Shown here in pieces: positions 5,051 to 6,026 of a stretch of 6,026 bases of DNA. Both the position numbers and the translations under genes were made by a program. The first letter of the stretch is position 1. The number at the start of each line of letters is the position of its first letter. This DNA comes from an uncultured Hungatella sp. (GTDB lineage: Bacteria; Bacillota; Clostridia; Lachnospirales; Lachnospiraceae): contig CAUEKH010000168.1 of NCBI GenBank assembly GCA_959018155.1, positions 1 through 6,026 of the forward strand, written 5' to 3'. The notes beneath the pieces are model-generated. The model saw nothing but the letters and a program-made list of their open reading frames with translations, was not told the origin of the DNA and searched no databases.

Positions 5051-6026
5051 ATGAAAAAGAATTTAAAAATGATGGCTGTATTATCCGCTGCGGCAGTGAT
5101 GACCGTAGCTGCCCCTGAGATGGGCCTTACCGGCAGTAACGGCTTCGCCTATGCCAAAACAATTGGCTGGGTAGAAGAAGACGGCGTACTTCGTTTCTAT
5201 GAAGAGGACGATTACTATTTAACCGACACATGGAAGAAGCGCGGTGAAGACTGGTACTACTTAAACGAGGACGGCGAAATCGCCACCAATGCACAGATTG
5301 ATGAATATTACGTTGATGAGACCGGCAAGAGGGTCGCAGACAAATGGGTCTCCATTGAAAATGAGGACGCATGGGACTCCATTGACGAGCCGGAATTCCA
5401 CTGGCATTATTATGGAAAGAACGGCAAGGCCGTTGTCTCCAAGTGGCAGAAAATCGGCGAGAACTGGTACTATTTCAACGAAAACGGACAGATGATGACA
5501 GGAAAGGTAGAAATCGAGAACGCAACGTATTACCTCGGTGACAAGAACGACGGCGTCATGAAGACAGGCTGGTTCCAGCTGGAAAATGAAAGCGACGACC
5601 CGGATTTAACCCACTCCTGGTACTATTTTGACAAAAACGGCAAAATGGTAGAAAATCAGATTGATAAAAAGATTGACGGCGACTACTATACCTTCGTAGA
5701 CGGCATAATGCAGACCGGCTGGTTTAAGCTGCCGGCAGAGCAAACAGAATCAGCAACTCCTTCCGAGGCTTCCCAGAGCGCGGAAGCTACCGTGGCCGAT
5801 TATCAGTATTATGAGCCGGAAACAGGAAAGCGCGTATCAGGCTGGAAGACTATTGAAGGCGTAGAAGGCTTAAGCGAAGAAGGCGAACTTTTTAACTTCT
5901 ATTTCAAGAGCGGAAAACCGCTTCACGCCACAAGCGGCTTAGAGCTGTTCACAGTCAATTCCAAGAAATACGCGTTCAACACAAAGGGCGAAATGCAGAC
6001 CGGCTTAAAGGTCGTAAATCTGGAGA
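5051..6026 (+). CDS. Secreted cell-wall-binding-repeat protein (3' end beyond window)
   Basis: This is an exported surface protein; 325 codons are visible with no stop. Residues 1-35 form a signal peptide: basic MKKNLK, a hydrophobic Ala/Val core, and a probable cut after FAYA (residue 35). The mature part is a chain of aromatic repeats of the cell-wall/choline/glucan-binding type (pattern W-x(n)-WYYF-x-x-x-G-x-M-x-T-G). Clear units include EDWYYLNEDGEIATN (66-80), ENWYYFNENGQMMTG (137-151), HSWYYFDKNGKMVEN (188-202) and FVDGIMQTGWF (215-225). A TGKRV motif recurs at 91-95 and 258-262. A Glu/Ser/Thr/Ala-rich stretch without the repeat pattern (229-248) interrupts the array and may be a linker. 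Such repeats usually hold proteins to wall polymers non-covalently. No catalytic domain is visible; one could lie beyond the edge. The gene is divergent from the recombinase, which suggests recombinase-controlled expression. Confidence 0.87.
   Translation, partial: MKKNLKMMAVLSAAAVMTVAAPEMGLTGSNGFAYAKTIGWVEEDGVLRFYEEDDYYLTDTWKKRGEDWYYLNEDGEIATNAQIDEYYVDETGKRVADKWVSIENEDAWDSIDEPEFHWHYYGKNGKAVVSKWQKIGENWYYFNENGQMMTGKVEIENATYYLGDKNDGVMKTGWFQLENESDDPDLTHSWYYFDKNGKMVENQIDKKIDGDYYTFVDGIMQTGWFKLPAEQTESATPSEASQSAEATVADYQYYEPETGKRVSGWKTIEGVEGLSEEGELFNFYFKSGKPLHATSGLELFTVNSKKYAFNTKGEMQTGLKVVNLE

Noticed and set aside
5127..5495. Open frames antisense or out of frame with the surface-protein gene
   Set aside because: The plus-strand frame from 5051 has a signal peptide and clear repeats. 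The others are Arg/Ser/His-rich shadows.
1..6026. tRNA, rRNA, CRISPR or insertion sequence
   Set aside because: No cloverleaf, spaced direct-repeat array, transposase or terminal inverted repeats were seen on either strand.

Overview
The window looks like chromosome from a Gram-positive Firmicute, most likely a gut Lachnospiraceae/Clostridium cluster XIVa type. The pointers are purine-rich AAGGAG-type ribosome binding sites, moderate GC with AT-rich promoters, a secreted protein built of aromatic cell-wall-binding repeats, and polysaccharide-type accessory genes. This placement is inference; no marker gene is present.

Layout. (1) At the left edge is the 3' part of a plus-strand membrane acyltransferase of the fucose 4-O-acetylase-like type (1-959). 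(2) Facing it, with only 5 bp between the stop codons, is a two-gene minus-strand unit (3953 to 965). It encodes a thiamine-diphosphate enzyme of the acetolactate-synthase superfamily, then an extended short-chain dehydrogenase/epimerase. An extended -10 promoter lies just upstream of the first gene, and a strong 9-bp stem-loop sits between the two. (3) Next is a complete minus-strand tyrosine recombinase (4912-4103). (4) Diverging from it is a plus-strand gene for a secreted cell-wall-binding-repeat protein. It starts at 5051 and runs off the right edge.

Working together. The acyltransferase and the TPP enzyme/epimerase pair fit decoration and synthesis of an unusual surface sugar. The TPP enzyme has no acetolactate synthase small subunit beside it and is paired with a sugar-nucleotide-type SDR. 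This resembles the YerE/YerF logic of yersiniose (branched-chain sugar) synthesis, but the substrate-supplying genes are not in view.

The most interesting part is the 138-bp divergent region between the recombinase and the wall-binding protein. It holds an imperfect inverted repeat of two 10-bp arms around a 6-bp core (4950-4975), the geometry of a Xer/dif-type recombination site. The right arm touches a perfect TATAAT (4976-4981) facing the surface-protein gene. My working hypothesis is a recombinase-controlled, phase-variable surface protein whose partner site lies beyond the right edge. The geometry is visible; the switching is not proven.
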